Made by a program: the position numbers and the translations under genes. A stretch of 64,000 nt of DNA from Branchiostoma floridae (lineage: Eukaryota; Chordata; Leptocardii; Amphioxiformes; Branchiostomatidae), in NCBI RefSeq assembly GCF_000003815.2, contig NC_049981.1:32575543-32639542 (forward strand). The letters are read 5' to 3'. Within the stretch, counting starts at the first letter, position 1, and each line of letters opens with the position of its first letter. Of the stretch, positions 1-12,073 are shown in pieces. Under the pieces are notes generated by a model. That model saw only the letters and a program-made list of their open reading frames with translations. It was not told where the DNA came from and made no database searches.

Positions 1-195
1 TACGATCGCCATTTGTTTGTTTGAACCTTTATCTATTCATGAAAGCTCAAATCGGCCTGCAGGCCATCTCCGAGCATTTTGTAGGGAAAAAAATGTACGT
101 CTCCTGCATAAAAAGTTCAAATGTCTGGACACAGCCTGCTTGAAAATCCTATGGCATCAAAATCGTACGACGATCGCACGACCTATGTGACCGCC
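1..195 (-). mobile_element. Palindromic MITE copy, cut by the window edge
   Basis: The right arm (about 160-178) contains the 19-mer aatcgtacgacgatcgcac, which also forms both ends of the element at 63746-63920. About 48 bp around 130-178 match the reverse complement of that other copy's left end, including a shared block near 'atggcatcaaaatcg'. The left arm appears to end at base 1-6 (tacgat), so the rest lies outside the window. The interior matches the other copy only near this arm. There is no coding capacity, so it is a non-autonomous inverted-repeat element. The superfamily is not assigned because no complete target duplication is visible. Confidence 0.55.
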
Positions 196-2284
196 ACCCT
201 GCCTTCGGAACAAGAGGCTGTCATTTGGAATCCCGGTGGGGCTGCCCACCAGACATGCACACTACTGGAAAGGGTTGCAGTCCAAAGGACGGGACGTTAA
301 GCTGTGGCCCATATTTTTGGGGGGTTGGAAAGAGCTAGGGGACACCATGGTGTACATACTTTAGATGTCTAACACCAGCTCTGCCGTGAGCTAAGCTTGA
401 TAGAGATCCCTTCTTTCATTTTCCGTAAAGTAAACATATCGGAGAGCGTCAGATTCATATCAACTTCATAGTAGTGGGACGTGGCTGCTGGTCATATTTA
501 TCAATTTGTTCTTTGTTCTTGTTTTCGGCATCGCATCTGACGCATGAGACATCAGACTCGAGGTTCACTCCTTACAAAGCTGTAGAAAGGCAACTTGCCA
601 CTTTACGTCAGGAGGTTGACGTTTTGATGGTTGTCATAAAGAATATTTCCTCCAGGTATGTATTTCTTGAAAGCAAGTCGCAAGATATGCAGGGCGTGTG
701 ACTGACACCGTGGATTAGATTTCCGTGCGTCTCTTTTCTTACTTAATGAAGACTCCTTTGATTTCTCGCGGCCAGATTTATCAAACATCGCGATGCTTTG
801 GAGAGGCACGATAACACACACAGCGCCATGTTCCAGCCAATTTATTCTACGGAAACCTCGGTGGAACCTCAACCTCAACACAGCGGCGGAGTGACAGTAA
901 TCTTAAAACATTTCTACTTTACATCTGAGACACAAATAGCTGCTAGCTCCGTTAGACTGATATACACGTCAGATATGAAAGTCCCAAAAGTTCCACTATT
1001 CATATCTCTAGTTACCTTAAAACACAAAGAATCTTTAGCTTCACCTGATACAATCGCCCATCAAGTCCCAACACCTCATGACTTAGGGAGATGTGATGCT
1101 GTCGCACTATGTTCTTGTTCAATGGTATCATAATTATTATTATCACTATCAACTAGCTATAGCCAGGGTTGTTAGTTTTTTTTCTCTATATGTGGCACAG
1201 TTCAAACAAAGTATTAACATTAGTGCAGCGCCACATTGTCCATGATTGTCTTTATCATCGTCCACATCAGTTTGGTAGTCAGTAATTTCTAGGTCGACCA
1301 GTAGATTCAAATCGAGCAACAAAAAAAAAAAATCATGCAACGAGTGAAACTTTTTTTGATAAGTCCGCGTCTCCTCTCCTGATCTGGCCGGCTGGTTGTT
1401 TGACAGCTGATCGCGCCATGACTAGGCGTAGGGCGGACTGTGTATCTGGGTTACAGACGTGCAGGCTCGCAATAACGGTGAATGAAACACGCAGTGGATT
1501 TGAACGGTCCCGACTGGAAAGAAATATGCTCTGAAAGAATCGATGTGATGTCGCTGTTTGTGATGATATCATGGATGAGTGTAATTATGAGGATCTCTCT
1601 ACATTTGTCCAAATTGCACAAGGAATGTCAGTCTCTACACGACGTACATTTTAAATTGAGAAACAGTCTGACAGGTTGACGTTGGGAATTGGGGCCGCGC
1701 CTGATGAAATGAACTATTTTCTATATCTTTGAGAGTTTAGAAGGAATATATTTTAGTAAACATATCTGTCCGTATTCATGAAAAAAAAGTTGTGACAGCC
1801 GTGTCACTATCAATTTGCCAAAAAGAGGGGATTATTTCCTGTAATCTTCAGATCCAATTCGGCTGCCGTTCACGAACACGCGCGGCCCTGAGGACGCACA
1901 GGAACATGTCTGCCCAAAGATTGAGGTTCCCTTATCCAATTACCCGCTCCCCTCGCTGCCGCGGCAGGAGTCAGCAGTTCATGTTCTGTTCGCGAACTTC
2001 TCTCGTCACCCGTAACATCCGGGGCACGGCGGCGGCACATCCGGGACATTGCGTCTGACATCCGTGTCATGCCTGCCGTGCATCCGGGGCCTCTCCTGTC
2101 GAATAGGTCACGTGGCAAACTTGACCTTGTGGACGTGACGCTGCCCCATGATCACCGCCTGACCGCAGATGACCCCTGGTGATTCCTCCTTGGCAGCCTG
2201 CCTTCCTGCCTGACACTAACAAATTAACCCCGGTGTTTATGATTCTGGGGGCGGCCCGGATGTCTTATCTGCTGCAGCACCACT
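196..2284. other. No gene seen; mostly AT-rich unique DNA
   Basis: Open frames here are at most about 110 codons and stop-bounded, with no recognisable domain. Around 1985-2130 the DNA becomes GC-rich and repeats a short 'catccggg' motif several times. A nuclear-receptor-like half-site run (ttgaccttg) lies near 2121. I see no RNA gene or mobile-element end. Confidence 0.4.
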
Positions 2285-2486
2285 TATCTTCTAAAGGTAG
2301 CAAACTTCCGACCAATCTGCCCAGCTAGGTGCTCACGCTGGGTTCTCTTCTTACGACTTGCGTGGCAGCACCGTTCAAAAGAACGACACTAGCTAGCCCT
2401 TGATAATAGCCTCCGGCTACTTTGGTTAGCCCTGGCTTTATTTCTCATGATTATACAGCGGAATAAATCAAATCAAATCGAAATCA
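2285..2486 (+). mobile_element. Possible LINE 3' end with TCAAA-type tail
   Basis: The stretch ends in 'aataaatcaaatcaaatcg', a short pentamer-like tail of the kind found at the 3' ends of several non-LTR retrotransposon clades. The preceding ~180 bp include 'gctagcccttgataatagcc' and 'cctccggctac'. A weakly similar segment occurs near 48936 ('gctagccctttttt'). There is no reverse-transcriptase frame upstream, so this could only be a 5'-truncated copy. The assignment rests on the tail form alone. Confidence 0.35.
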
Positions 2487-2991
2487 AACCACACTGGCAG
2501 CTTCTGTAGGAATGTCAGACTTGGTTAGAGTAAATGAACACTGACAATTCTTAAAACAGACACAACGTGGAAACCAATGAAGGGTTGTAGAAAAGCGTGT
2601 CGAATAGGAATAAAGTAACTAGGAGCCACAAATACAAAACGATTTGAGCCACACTAACTGAGTCTGAGACCTCCCGATATCACAGCACCTAGGCCTATGC
2701 GCCTTATTAATATTTCATCTCTGAGCTCCCTGTCGCTCTTTAATAAGTAACCGTGTGAAATAGGCTGTGAAGAGAGGAGCGGTGGTCTGGACTCCTAAAC
2801 ATAGTTTCCCTGCCGGAGTTCTGTACCAGTCAATAGAGAGTGGGCGTAGCCTCTTTCACAGTCTTCCTGCTCAAGCGCTATTGTTGGGGCTGTTTCGCGA
2901 TTTGTAACATATGGGCCCGGTTCTTATGCCACGAAGGTCGTGTCTGGGCCCGCGTCTAGCAGCATAAGAGCTCCGCCAGCAATAAAATCCT

Positions 2992-3070
2992 GAACTGTGC
3001 CGCCTATTCCGGGAAATCCCGAACTGTGCCGCCCATTCCGGGAAATCCTGAACTGTGCCGCCCTCTTTGG
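2992..3070 (+). repeat. 29-bp tandem repeat, about 2.7 copies
   Basis: The unit begins 'gaactgtgccgcc' and ends 'attccgggaaatcc'. Copies start near 2993 and 3022 and a partial third near 3051. Differences are single-base. The short frames across it simply repeat the translated unit. Confidence 0.8.
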
Positions 3071-5565
3071 CTATAGACGTCCAGCAGATAGAGGTCGTGA
3101 CTTTGGGCGGAGACAAACTTTGGAGAGAGTGATTGGATCAAATAAATCTATCTCTTCAGAGGTACAAACGTGGTGTGTTATGCCTTGGGGCAATTTATCG
3201 GGTATGCAATAAGTAAAAAAAAAACAACTAAACTTCAGCTATCTCGTGACGGGAAAACTTCCGGCAGATACTTGTCGACGGCTGATTTTTGTCACAACCT
3301 AGCTGACAAGCCCATGTCATTAAACTTGAATATGATCACGTCTGCGTCAAATGTTTCACGCGTTGAAGATTGGGTCAAGCGATTGCACATGCGGAAAGTG
3401 TCGTCTGCAGACGTATCACTGCCCTTCGGCGCAACACATCAGCTTCTGATGCGCACGGTAGCAGCTGGTTAAATCACGTCGTACGGCCGAAGACACACAA
3501 GCCCTGCAGATACAAGTCTGAACATCGTTTAAACTATCTAATGAAAAGACCGCTGTAGTATCTGATGGGAACACGTCCCACACGAATCTAGCCGCTGGCA
3601 AAAATGAATATCTGAATATATCGACTTTGATTTTCGTCGATGGCACTGAACAGCCGTAGCGGTACATGACTGCCCATGTTAAATCCACACAAATATGGAG
3701 TGTGATTCATACTGAGGACTTTGGCCAGCATGAGGTGTAGGGGTATACAAGGTATATTGGTGATTATGTTCTAAAGATATGAATTGAGATCAATATCAAT
3801 TTGCGGAAGTTTAAGGCATTGAATTTGATAATGTTTGCAGTGTGATCCAGCCTCGCCCCTGCAACAGTAAGATTTTGTTTTTGCAGTATGTAGTAACAAG
3901 GACGTTCTTGGTAGTAAGATGTATGTCTGGATCGTTTTTCCAGCAGTCGCTAACAGCGCGACCGGACCGAGCAGGATGCCGGGAGTTTTATCAAGACCGA
4001 TGCTGTCTGAGAACGGGTCACGGCTGGACGCACGGGTTCCTGTAATACCTCCGGTCCTGCACGATGGACGTGGAAGCAGTTTATCATCGTGATTTCCCTC
4101 CCACGTTTTTTTCTCCATATAGACATATACATACAGGTAATGTTTATGACCGATTAGCTCTAAGCATCGGCAAAAGACGCTGGTATTGTATAAGACAACG
4201 TTTAGAATACTGATCTAAGCTGTTCTAAGGCTGTTAGGACCATTAGCTGCTGGTTCTATTTCGTGCATGTTCGTTTTCCTTGATTTCTCAGTATAGAAAG
4301 ACATATCGGAAATGATTACACATTAGGAATTTACCACGACGAGAACTGTGCATCAGCAAAGTGCTCTATTGTACAGAGCAACATTTAGAATACAGGTATC
4401 AAGACTGCTGCGATTATTGACTGTATTGGGACTGTTATTATGTCCTTCTCCACTTCACTATGATGCATATCTAGATTAGAAGTAGCTAAAGTATGCTGTA
4501 TTATGCTACTGATTTATTTGGACAGGTGTCACACACATACAGTTACACTTATACAATCCTTCCACATGATATGATTTGTTCATTTTCTTTCCTTTCCGAG
4601 ATTGATGTTTTGTACCAGCTGCGTTTTCCTTTTTCTTTCTTGATTTGTGGCTTCTCCAGTATTGTTTTCCGCCGTGCCTATATTTACATAAATCACGACT
4701 GGGGGAACCGCCCGAGCGATAGAGTAACGACAAAACTAGCAGAACAGCCGTGCGAGTTCCGCTGGGCTGGTCCCGAGCGCCCCCCTCCCCATCACTCATC
4801 CCCGACCCGCCCGTCTGGACGGTTCCGGCCCGTTGGCTCCGGTTCTGCGGGCGCAGCAGGTTCTTCTGCCGCCCATCTGGTGCGACAGGTGCCTTGCTTG
4901 GCCAGGGGGACAATATATGCCTCTGACTAGAGGCAGTGTTTTCAGGTCACAATGACCAGTACTACTACATAGATGACGCAGTCATGGCCATTAGTGCAGT
5001 GGTTAGTAGGTTTTATACTTGATCAGTTGGTAATTACTAGTAAGATAAGTAAAAACGCACGAATACATTCTAATGCTTTTAAACCTGGGCTGGCTAATTG
5101 AGTAAGATTTTGGGGGTAAGAACAAACTTGGGGTCAGGTTCTGGCTGAAGGACTAGTCGTCGTGAGATGGTCTACCGATGCACACCCTTAGCTAACTGGG
5201 TAGGTATGGAGCGCGTGTCAAGGACTACTGGTGTTGTATACAGGATGGGTATGGTCATTGAATATGTGTGTGTCGCTTTGCAGGAGAATCATAACATAAG
5301 ATAAAGATAACCGAAGCGTTTATGTATTACGCTATAAGCAACAGAACCTAGTGAAACGCAGGGCTGCTGTTCTGTGTTGCCATGATTACATTGTCGACCA
5401 GACTTCCCCTGGAGAGTGGCTATGTACAGCGTAATGTCCGCTGTTACAGGCAGGCGTATCAGTTCGGCATGTTGTAATTTGACATATATACAACAGAGAA
5501 CGGGTTATCAGATTGTATGGAATGGAAAATGTGCCCGGCGATCTTTCGTGTAATGTAGAAAGTCA
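3071..5565. other. No gene seen
   Basis: All six frames are broken and the longest run (4493-4930) has no recognisable domain. It contains a GC-rich, C-run stretch around 4730-4900. No SINE or terminal inverted repeat was recognised. Confidence 0.4.
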
Positions 5566-5800
5566 TTTTGTCTAATGGACAGCTCGACTGATACCCTTTT
5601 CAATTGCACGCGTGGCGGGCAATGGCGGCGATAAGCGCGGGAACAATTTCCCCGTGATGGCCCGCGCCATTAGGAGTCGGGCGGCGTTAGCGCTAACGTT
5701 TTCCGCACTAGAACTGACGTCACCATCTGACACACATCTATCTATGACGCAGCTGATAATGTGAACTTCAAAGGAAATACCGCTGCTCACGTATCAGCGC
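5566..5800. promoter_or_regulatory. GC-rich block with TAAT-type, GATA and CRE-like sites (candidate cis-element)
   Basis: A CpG-rich island in AT-rich surroundings. It contains gataag, ccattag, the palindrome cgttagcgctaacg (about 5685-5698), a TGACGTCA near 5714 and agctgataa near 5751. It has no coding signal. A regulatory role is inferred only from composition and motif density; conservation was not tested. Confidence 0.25.
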
Positions 5801-6322
5801 GGCGAAAATTGGCACGTTTTCTTGGAACGAGGCAGTCAGGATAAGATCGCACAAGATCCACTTTATTTAATAGTTATCGTAGCGTCTGTGAGCTGAAAAA
5901 CACACTGCAAAACTACATTTCTTTGAGTGTTATCGGCATACCTAGCACAATACATACATACAAAGGTACATAAACCTTTATTTTAACTGGATGGCTCTGT
6001 ATGACGCAAGTAGGTATGAAATGTAATAGCTGCGGATGCATATGAAAAATCGGTGTCCGGGTCCAAATGCCCCATTTGCTCTTGACCGCTGCTCACAGGG
6101 ATGGAAGACTACTGGCCTCACCCGAATGGAAGATCTGGAGATCTCAGGGCAGCATGAAGACTTTGAAACCCTATCAGCTGTCTGTATCAGTACTGTTTAA
6201 CCCCTTAAAGCTTACTAAACGTCTAGACCGAGTCTTCAGACCGAGTCCTCAAGACTCTCAAGAAAGATCGCGTAGCCGAAACGACAGCTTGTTTGCCTCA
6301 GGACCTAGAATCCTAGAAACCG

Positions 6323-6430
6323 TAGCACCGATCTTGTGCCCATGGGAAAGGCATTTTACACGACTTTCCTCCCTTCACTTGGGCGTAAATACGTACATAG
6401 CTTCGGTTAGGGCTGTCCCTCGGATACTAC
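6323..6430 (+). mobile_element. SINE body fragment (headless)
   Basis: Contains 'gtgcccatgggaaaggca', 'acgactttcctccc' and 'cttcggttagggctgtccct'. These match in order the body of the fuller SINE at 28716-28966 (gtgcccttgggaaatgca, acaactttcttcac, cttcggttagggccgtccct). The tRNA-like head is not recognisable. It is non-coding and would depend on a LINE for movement. Confidence 0.65.
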
Positions 6431-6514
6431 TACTGTATTCATCTACAGTGCCAATAGATGAAGCCACACACGAGACGCAGATGCAGTATGGGCAGGGGCT
6501 TGCCATCCACTGTG

Positions 6515-6700
6515 TCTAGAGAACGGTGTCCTTCCACCATTGTTCACCTCCCCAACCGAAGTCAGGTACACGTGGACAACTTGGGGAAGCGACGAAAATC
6601 GCAAAGACACAACGTCTTGGCAGAAACACCACACCACGGGTTGAACCTGTGACCACTTGGTCTGTTGCCCACTAGCGTAGTCATTCGTCCAGTCGACAGC
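6515..6700 (-). mobile_element. tRNA-derived SINE, minus strand
   Basis: On the minus strand a tRNA-like head (A-box-like tacgctagtgggcaac, B-box-like caggttcaaccc) is followed by a body ending 'tgacttcggttggggaggt'. The same body end recurs at 11190-11285. Head, body and orientation fit an RNA polymerase III-derived SINE. It has diverged, with no clear tail or target duplication. Confidence 0.6.
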
Positions 6701-7334
6701 GCTCCGTTCAGTACAGCCATACATCACTAAGGACCTGTAACCAGTGCAGCACTGACCATACTAGCAGCACTATGGCCAGGGTGACGGATGCGCCTTGCAA
6801 ATTCACCATAAATATTAAAGCCCTCCCACATCATACATGCTGGTTTTAATAGGTCACGGTTCGATGACCTCGGGCCGCGGTCCGTGGGGACCTATATCGT
6901 GTCGCAGTACAACGCACTCGTCATAGGGGCCATCACAAAACACGTTGCATTCTCAAACGGATATCGTTTCCTTTAGTCGTTAGTGTCAGTGGCCTTTGTT
7001 TGAACAACATAATCCAATAAAGAGGTATGCTCTGAAACCTTTGAGATGCTGAATTCGCAAGCAATTATTTCCCCCTATAGCCACGCTATGATGGCCCTAT
7101 GATACAAGACTTTCATTTCAGTTTTTGTACCATAACAATAATCGTATATCTAGTTTGGGATGATCTAGTACAGTGTGTGACATCTTGCACTACAAAGTTG
7201 CATGGAACCGTGGAGCACAAGTGGGCTCCTGAAAGCGACGGGTGACGCGCGCGATCAAATTACGTGAAGGGCGATGAGAATCTGTTATCTGCACTTATAT
7301 TTCACGTTCTTTTTTTCTGTCTACAGGGTTAACA

Positions 7335-7348
7335 GCGCCACCTATGGG
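7335..7348 (-). promoter_or_regulatory. CTCF-like site
   Basis: gcgccacctatggg matches the reverse-oriented core of the bilaterian CTCF consensus (GCGCCMCCTRSTGG) with about one mismatch. It is a single motif match read by eye. Confidence 0.3.
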
Positions 7349-7731
7349 TCCTAACGGTGACTGCATGACCGACAGGGCCCGAGAATAAGCAACGCGCCAA
7401 CTGTTGAATACTCGGAAGGATGGCATAAATGTACATATAAAAGTTGGTGCAAGGCCAGAGAACTCGACCTTCGAGATGACCACCTGTTGAGTATCAACCT
7501 TAAGATAATGTCAAAAGTGTACCTTGACATCACATTACAACAATATATACGTACTGTTGGCTTGTTTATCTTTATGGTAGCAAATAGTTTATGTACAAAC
7601 CCTGTAGCCTGTGAGTTATGATACATGAAAAAGAGTGTGCGCGCATTTCTCCCACAATACAAATAATACTTACTCTTAGCTACTAGGTCAACACTGTTAT
7701 TGTGACCCGAAACGCAACAAAAGAAACTCTA

Positions 7732-7880
7732 GTAGTCTCCACGCAGATCCCACGATGATAAAATAGCATCAAAGATGGCAAAGGAGTATAGCCGGCCAAA
7801 GAGAGTCAAATGGGCACAGGTATAGCGTAACACTCCGAGGCTAGCTTCACTCCTCTGCCAGTGGGATCTGCTTGGAGATT
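7732..7880. mobile_element. MULE-like MITE with inverted ends
   Basis: The left arm (ctccacgcagatcccac, 7737-7753) pairs with gtgggatctgcttggag (7861-7877) at 16 of 17 positions. The ends share the 'ctccaagcag' core with the hairpin element at 49648-49795. Flanking 9-mers gaaactcta (7723-7731) and aaaactcta (7881-7889) agree at 8 of 9, consistent with a 9-bp target duplication as made by Mutator-like transposases. The interior has no frame. Exact boundaries are uncertain by 2 bp on the left. Confidence 0.55.
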
Positions 7881-8263
7881 AAAACTCTACAAGCCATTGA
7901 AAGTTTCCCTGTTATAAACTAATCCCAACAGCAGCACCACGCGATCCCATCTCGACATGTAATACACAGAGACACCGTGGTAGAACAGTACCAATGATTG
8001 CCCATCTAACCGTTCATGTCTTTGCCCGGCTGATACCCGGATCCGCCGGGCTCTGCGCCAGACAGCCAGGCGGCCCTTTTCACGCCGGTGAGCCGGAATC
8101 TCATCACAAGCGCCGCGGAAAGGAGATGGGGAACTTTGAATACAGATCGGAGCGATTTCTGGGGAAGCGGGAATCCCTGAAACCCGTGGGAGAGTATCCC
8201 AATCAGGCGGCAGAGGTTTATATCCAGCGGGGTCAGAGCCGTATTTACTACACAGCAGATTAG

Positions 8264-8536
8264 CAGATTCCGAATGAGGAAATCAGAGCCAGACTTGGAA
8301 TAGAACACTCCATTGTCGATGCCATCAGGCTTAGAAGACTAAGGTGGTTCGTACATATGGTAAGAAGACCACTAAACGCATTAGTCCACAAAGTATACTA
8401 TCAGGATTTCCAAAAGCCAAGGCCACGGGGTAGACCCCCGAAGCGCTGGAGGGACCAAATTGCAAAGGGCTACATTCGGAGCAAATTTGATGGTATTGAG
8501 ATGAGAATAAAACCCTCTGTGGCCTTTCTTATGTAA
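8264..8536 (+). pseudogene. LINE ORF2 C-terminal remnant (reverse transcriptase tail)
   Basis: A 90-codon open stretch bounded by TAG (8261) and TAA (8534-8536), with no start codon near its beginning. It reads QIPNEEIRARLG..., then RRLRWFVHMVRR, then RPRGRPPKRWRDQI. The order 'LRWFxHxxR' followed by 'RGRPxKRWxDQI' is the conserved C-terminal tail of many metazoan non-LTR retrotransposon ORF2 proteins. The tail lies downstream of the reverse-transcriptase catalytic core, which is absent here. This is therefore a 5'-truncated dead copy. The GC-rich 8000-8263 stretch before it may be unique DNA or unrecognised element sequence. Confidence 0.8.
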
Positions 8537-9340
8537 CGATGTGTACTCAACAACTATTCAACATTCTGAAATGATATCTATTTCAATTTTGTAACGATTT
8601 AATTTTGAATAGACTACTCGAAATGGAATATAAATGTTCAATACCAGCAAAAGAATACGATTTCTTATTGTTTACAGTTTCACAGTCTATGTAATTCTTA
8701 CCCATCGTAGATATGTTACTTACATGTTACCATGGTCAAAAATGACCGAGAGAGGCTATATATTTTTGTTGCTTCAATAGAAAACTTTGGCTACTACAAA
8801 GAGTACTTTAAGGGACCGAATGTAACAGATTGCCCAGCAAGAGATGCATATACGTATACATACAAATCATACAATCTTTATTGACACGACAAAAGTACAG
8901 CGACTTTCGTAAGGTCTACATGTGTAACAACTACTTACAGTACAACTAAACACACATATATGGATATCTATAGGTATGATTAAATCAACATATAGGGTCT
9001 AGCATGTCATTAACACTATTAGTTCTACGGTATAAACATTCGTGGATATATTTGCCTAATTGTACACAGTGAGGGTTATCGCCTCCCAGAATGTAGTTGA
9101 ATTTATCTATCGAACAGAGAGTAGCAAATTCTTTAGAACAAGCGGAAAGTAATGTGAACAGCTCTGTGCGTTTATCATTATATCGAGAACAATCCATAAC
9201 AAAGTGACGTTCGTCTTCGATCTCATCAGTGGGGGTTGTCTGCCCAGGACATGGTACGAATCTAAACTCATCTCAAACTTGCCCATGGGCTCTGCGCCAA
9301 CAGCATTAAGTAGTTAACATAATGTTGGTTTGGCGTCTCG
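8537..9340. other. No gene seen
   Basis: AT-rich unique sequence. Frames up to 70 codons without recognisable content. The first ~100 bp could be the 3' UTR of the LINE remnant, but no tail is visible. Confidence 0.4.
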
Positions 9341-9346
9341 ATAGGT

Positions 9347-9363
9347 GGCGCTTCTGTATAAAG
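9347..9363 (+). promoter_or_regulatory. CTCF-like site
   Basis: The stretch around ataggtggcgctt fits the AGRTGGCGC core of the CTCF consensus. It points opposite to the site at 7335. By-eye match only. Confidence 0.25.
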
Positions 9364-9584
9364 ATGTTGTCTTATATACTGCGAGTTTTGTCCTCAGTTT
9401 CAAAACCTATTGAATATTTTCGAACAACACCTTTGCTGGCTGATGTGTCGGTGAATTTTGGCCAACTACTGTCACACATTTTAGATTAAAAGCTCTTTAA
9501 GGTCATAACTTTGATGATTCATTGCCGACGTATATAGTGGATGAACAACGCATCATATCCCAAATGAGTGCCAATAACTATGCC

Positions 9585-10015
9585 TCACCCAGTTTAACCG
9601 TTCAGTATGGTGGGCAATAGTGACGTCAAAGTCATGTGGGTGAAAACAGGTGGCCCATATATCACATCCAGATCTAAATTCGAGCCCCCTTCCGCGATGT
9701 CACGTGTTATTGCGCGTCTCCAATATGTCTTTGCAGATATAACAATTCAATATGGCGGAAAGATACCACATAATCACGTGAGTGCAAACACGTTATCCAT
9801 GCGTCTAATCCCCCCCTCCCGGCTTTGTCTCATCGTGACATTCCAAAGTTGTTGCGCGTCTCCAATAATTCCTTCCCAGTTTAGCCATTCAACATGGCGT
9901 ACGAGATACGTCATAATCACGTGAGTGCAAACACGTTATCCATGCATCTAAACTCGCACCCCCCTCCCCCGTCCCTCTCCGTGACATCCCGACGTTATTG
10001 CGCCTCTCCAATAAT
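9585..10015 (+). repeat. ~144-bp tandem repeat, about 3 copies, with YY1/CRE/E-box-like motifs
   Basis: The marker 'gcgtctccaat' or its variant recurs at about 9715, 9857 and 10003 (spacings 142 and 146). Each unit includes a motif like ttcaayatggcg (YY1-like), a CRE or partial CRE (tgacgtca 9621-9628; tacgtcat near 9907) and, in two units, tcacgtga (9774-9781, 9917-9924) followed by gtgcaaacacgttatcc. The same motif order recurs as an inverted pair at 37617-37829, so this is a dispersed family that was also duplicated in tandem here. Confidence 0.7.
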
Positions 10016-10339
10016 CCTCTAACACCTGAATAATCGCGCCATTGATTTTACGACCGCCCCAGTTTTCAAATAAAGCGAGCCGGTAAATTTTGCCGTCCCG
10101 GTCCGCTGACTCTGCGGCCCCGGGGGAAGGTGGTACCTGTCCCCGAGAACAACAGCATATCCTCCGTACATCTTTGTTTCCCCGTTTCTCTGATTTTCAT
10201 CAAGGTTTACTGCGTCCTTCGCAGATCAGTGGACGGTATCGCCTTATTTAGTACATGTATCACACAGCACACCTCTTCTTATTCTAGTTTTATGCTGTTC
10301 TATCTTATTATATAGTCCATCATCTGCATACTAGTAACT

Positions 10340-10630
10340 TGTGCAGCATAAGCACGCTGTCGGACATGTTCTAAGAATGCCGACTGACACTGGACTTCGC
10401 CCTGGTATGATCCAATACCTTCAACTCTAGAAAAGACAGACACTATAAGAACCTACGTATACCAAGCGGACTGAGGCCAAACCTCAAAGACAGACTAGAG
10501 GACGTGGACCGTTGCGGTTAGAAAGAAAACTAAGGGAGCTGCAGACAATGCGTTGAAAAATGTTGGCGAAATACCGAATGTTGCTGCAATCAAGATCACT
10601 ACAGCAGCAGGACACACTGGACTAATACTA
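10340..10630 (+). mobile_element. Possible LINE tail fragment
   Basis: One frame reads HAVGHVLRMPTDTG near 10353-10400. This resembles the 'GHVxRMP' box in the C-terminal tail of non-LTR retrotransposons, but a stop follows soon and the next box is missing. Nothing else supports it; a chance match is possible. Confidence 0.25.
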
Positions 10631-11184
10631 TAGCCTGTTTGATTTCAATCTGTTTATTTCGTTTTGTGTCATTTTATCGTAGTCTATTCCCTTCTATTCT
10701 ACTCTCGTTTAGTCTATTTCATTTAAATAAAATACAAATTTATCTGGTACATGTTTACATTTTTAGTTATTCCTTCTCCGTGAGAAGCATTGACGGAGAC
10801 TGTTATGGATTTGCGACAACAAAATGTTCACAAACGCTGTGAAGGCCCATCTTCCAATTTACTCTGTCATCGAATTCAAATTCTGCGACGGACATCATCG
10901 GTGAAGTCAAATTTGTGTCACCGTGGAAATGAAAGTACTACGATCTACTACGGGGGACGGTGCCAGCTTCCGACCACCTTTGACCCGGTGATCACCTCAG
11001 ATGTTCGAAAAGTGACGCGACTGAATAATCTGATCCTGAGTTAACCCCAGGAAGACCAGATGGACGTAAACGGTAGTATGGTAGCCTTTTGAGGCCGTAG
11101 TTGCAGAGGGTTGTTTATCAAACGTTATAAGGGAGAAGTATTGATAGGCGGAGCTCACCTGGCCCTTTCCTTTTAGCGACTTCA
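10631..11184. other. No gene seen
   Basis: AT-rich and then mixed unique sequence with short frames only. No repeat was recognised. Confidence 0.4.
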
Positions 11185-11285
11185 ACCAAAACCCCCAACC
11201 AAAGTCAGGTACCCATTTCTACACCTGGGTGGAGTTATATGTAAGAAAATCGCAAATGGCACATTCTTTACCATCAGGCGGTGTT
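11185..11285 (-). mobile_element. SINE tail fragment, minus strand
   Basis: The minus strand carries 'gcgattttcttacata', 'ccacccaggtgtag' and 'tacctgactttggttggggg'. These match in order the tail of the SINE at 6515-6700 (gcgattttcgtcgc, tacctgacttcggttgggg). The head is absent. Confidence 0.6.
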
Positions 11286-12073
11286 TTGTTGTAGACACAG
11301 ATAAATCTCTATCACAAACGTACCAGAAGTACTGAGAGAGAAGTTGTCATGACTGTTAATCGTGTCCTTGGCCCTGCGCAGTAGACCGGCGCCCCCCTCC
11401 CCATTACAACTCCTGCCGTGTTCCGCCGCACACGCCTCCCCAAACCGCGCCGTAAAACCTGCCGCCCAAATCTGCCTCTGGTCCGGCAATGACACGGCAG
11501 GATTTCATGAGGACGGTTCCATAAACTGGCCTTAGCTCCGGACCATTAAGTGTTGCCTACATGTGGGGAAGACGGGCTGATTTCTGCACAATCAATGCCT
11601 TTAAACGGTCTGAGGGGCAATAAGGGAGGAAAATAAACGTTATTCTGTAAAACATTCTGATACAATTTTTGTGCAATAGTAGTTTTGACGGTCAATCATT
11701 AATCAAAACGAAGAAATCGAATAGCTAATATCACGTTTCAACGTTAATTGATATGATAAGACTGCAGGGACTATCACATGGTCAGCTTGACTTAGATATG
11801 AAAATATTGAGCCTGGCAGTTTCGAAATACGTAATTTCTTTTCCACCAAAAATACGCTTATAAGTGTGGTTGGCAGAGGAAAGTTGTTAACGTGCTAAAG
11901 AAAATGATTTTGATCTTGTTATTGTCCATTCTGTCAAAAAATCATACCTTAGACCAGTATAATGATATAAAAGACGACATTCTGTCGGTTTCTTTTTCTT
12001 CATTTCTGTAAGCTTTCCCCCTATTTCTAACCAATCTTTATACATATCGTGGCCCTTTCCGAAGTGTAGTAAT
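11286..12073. other. No gene seen
   Basis: A GC-rich patch with C runs at about 11360-11500, then AT-rich unique sequence. No element ends and no coding signal. Confidence 0.4.
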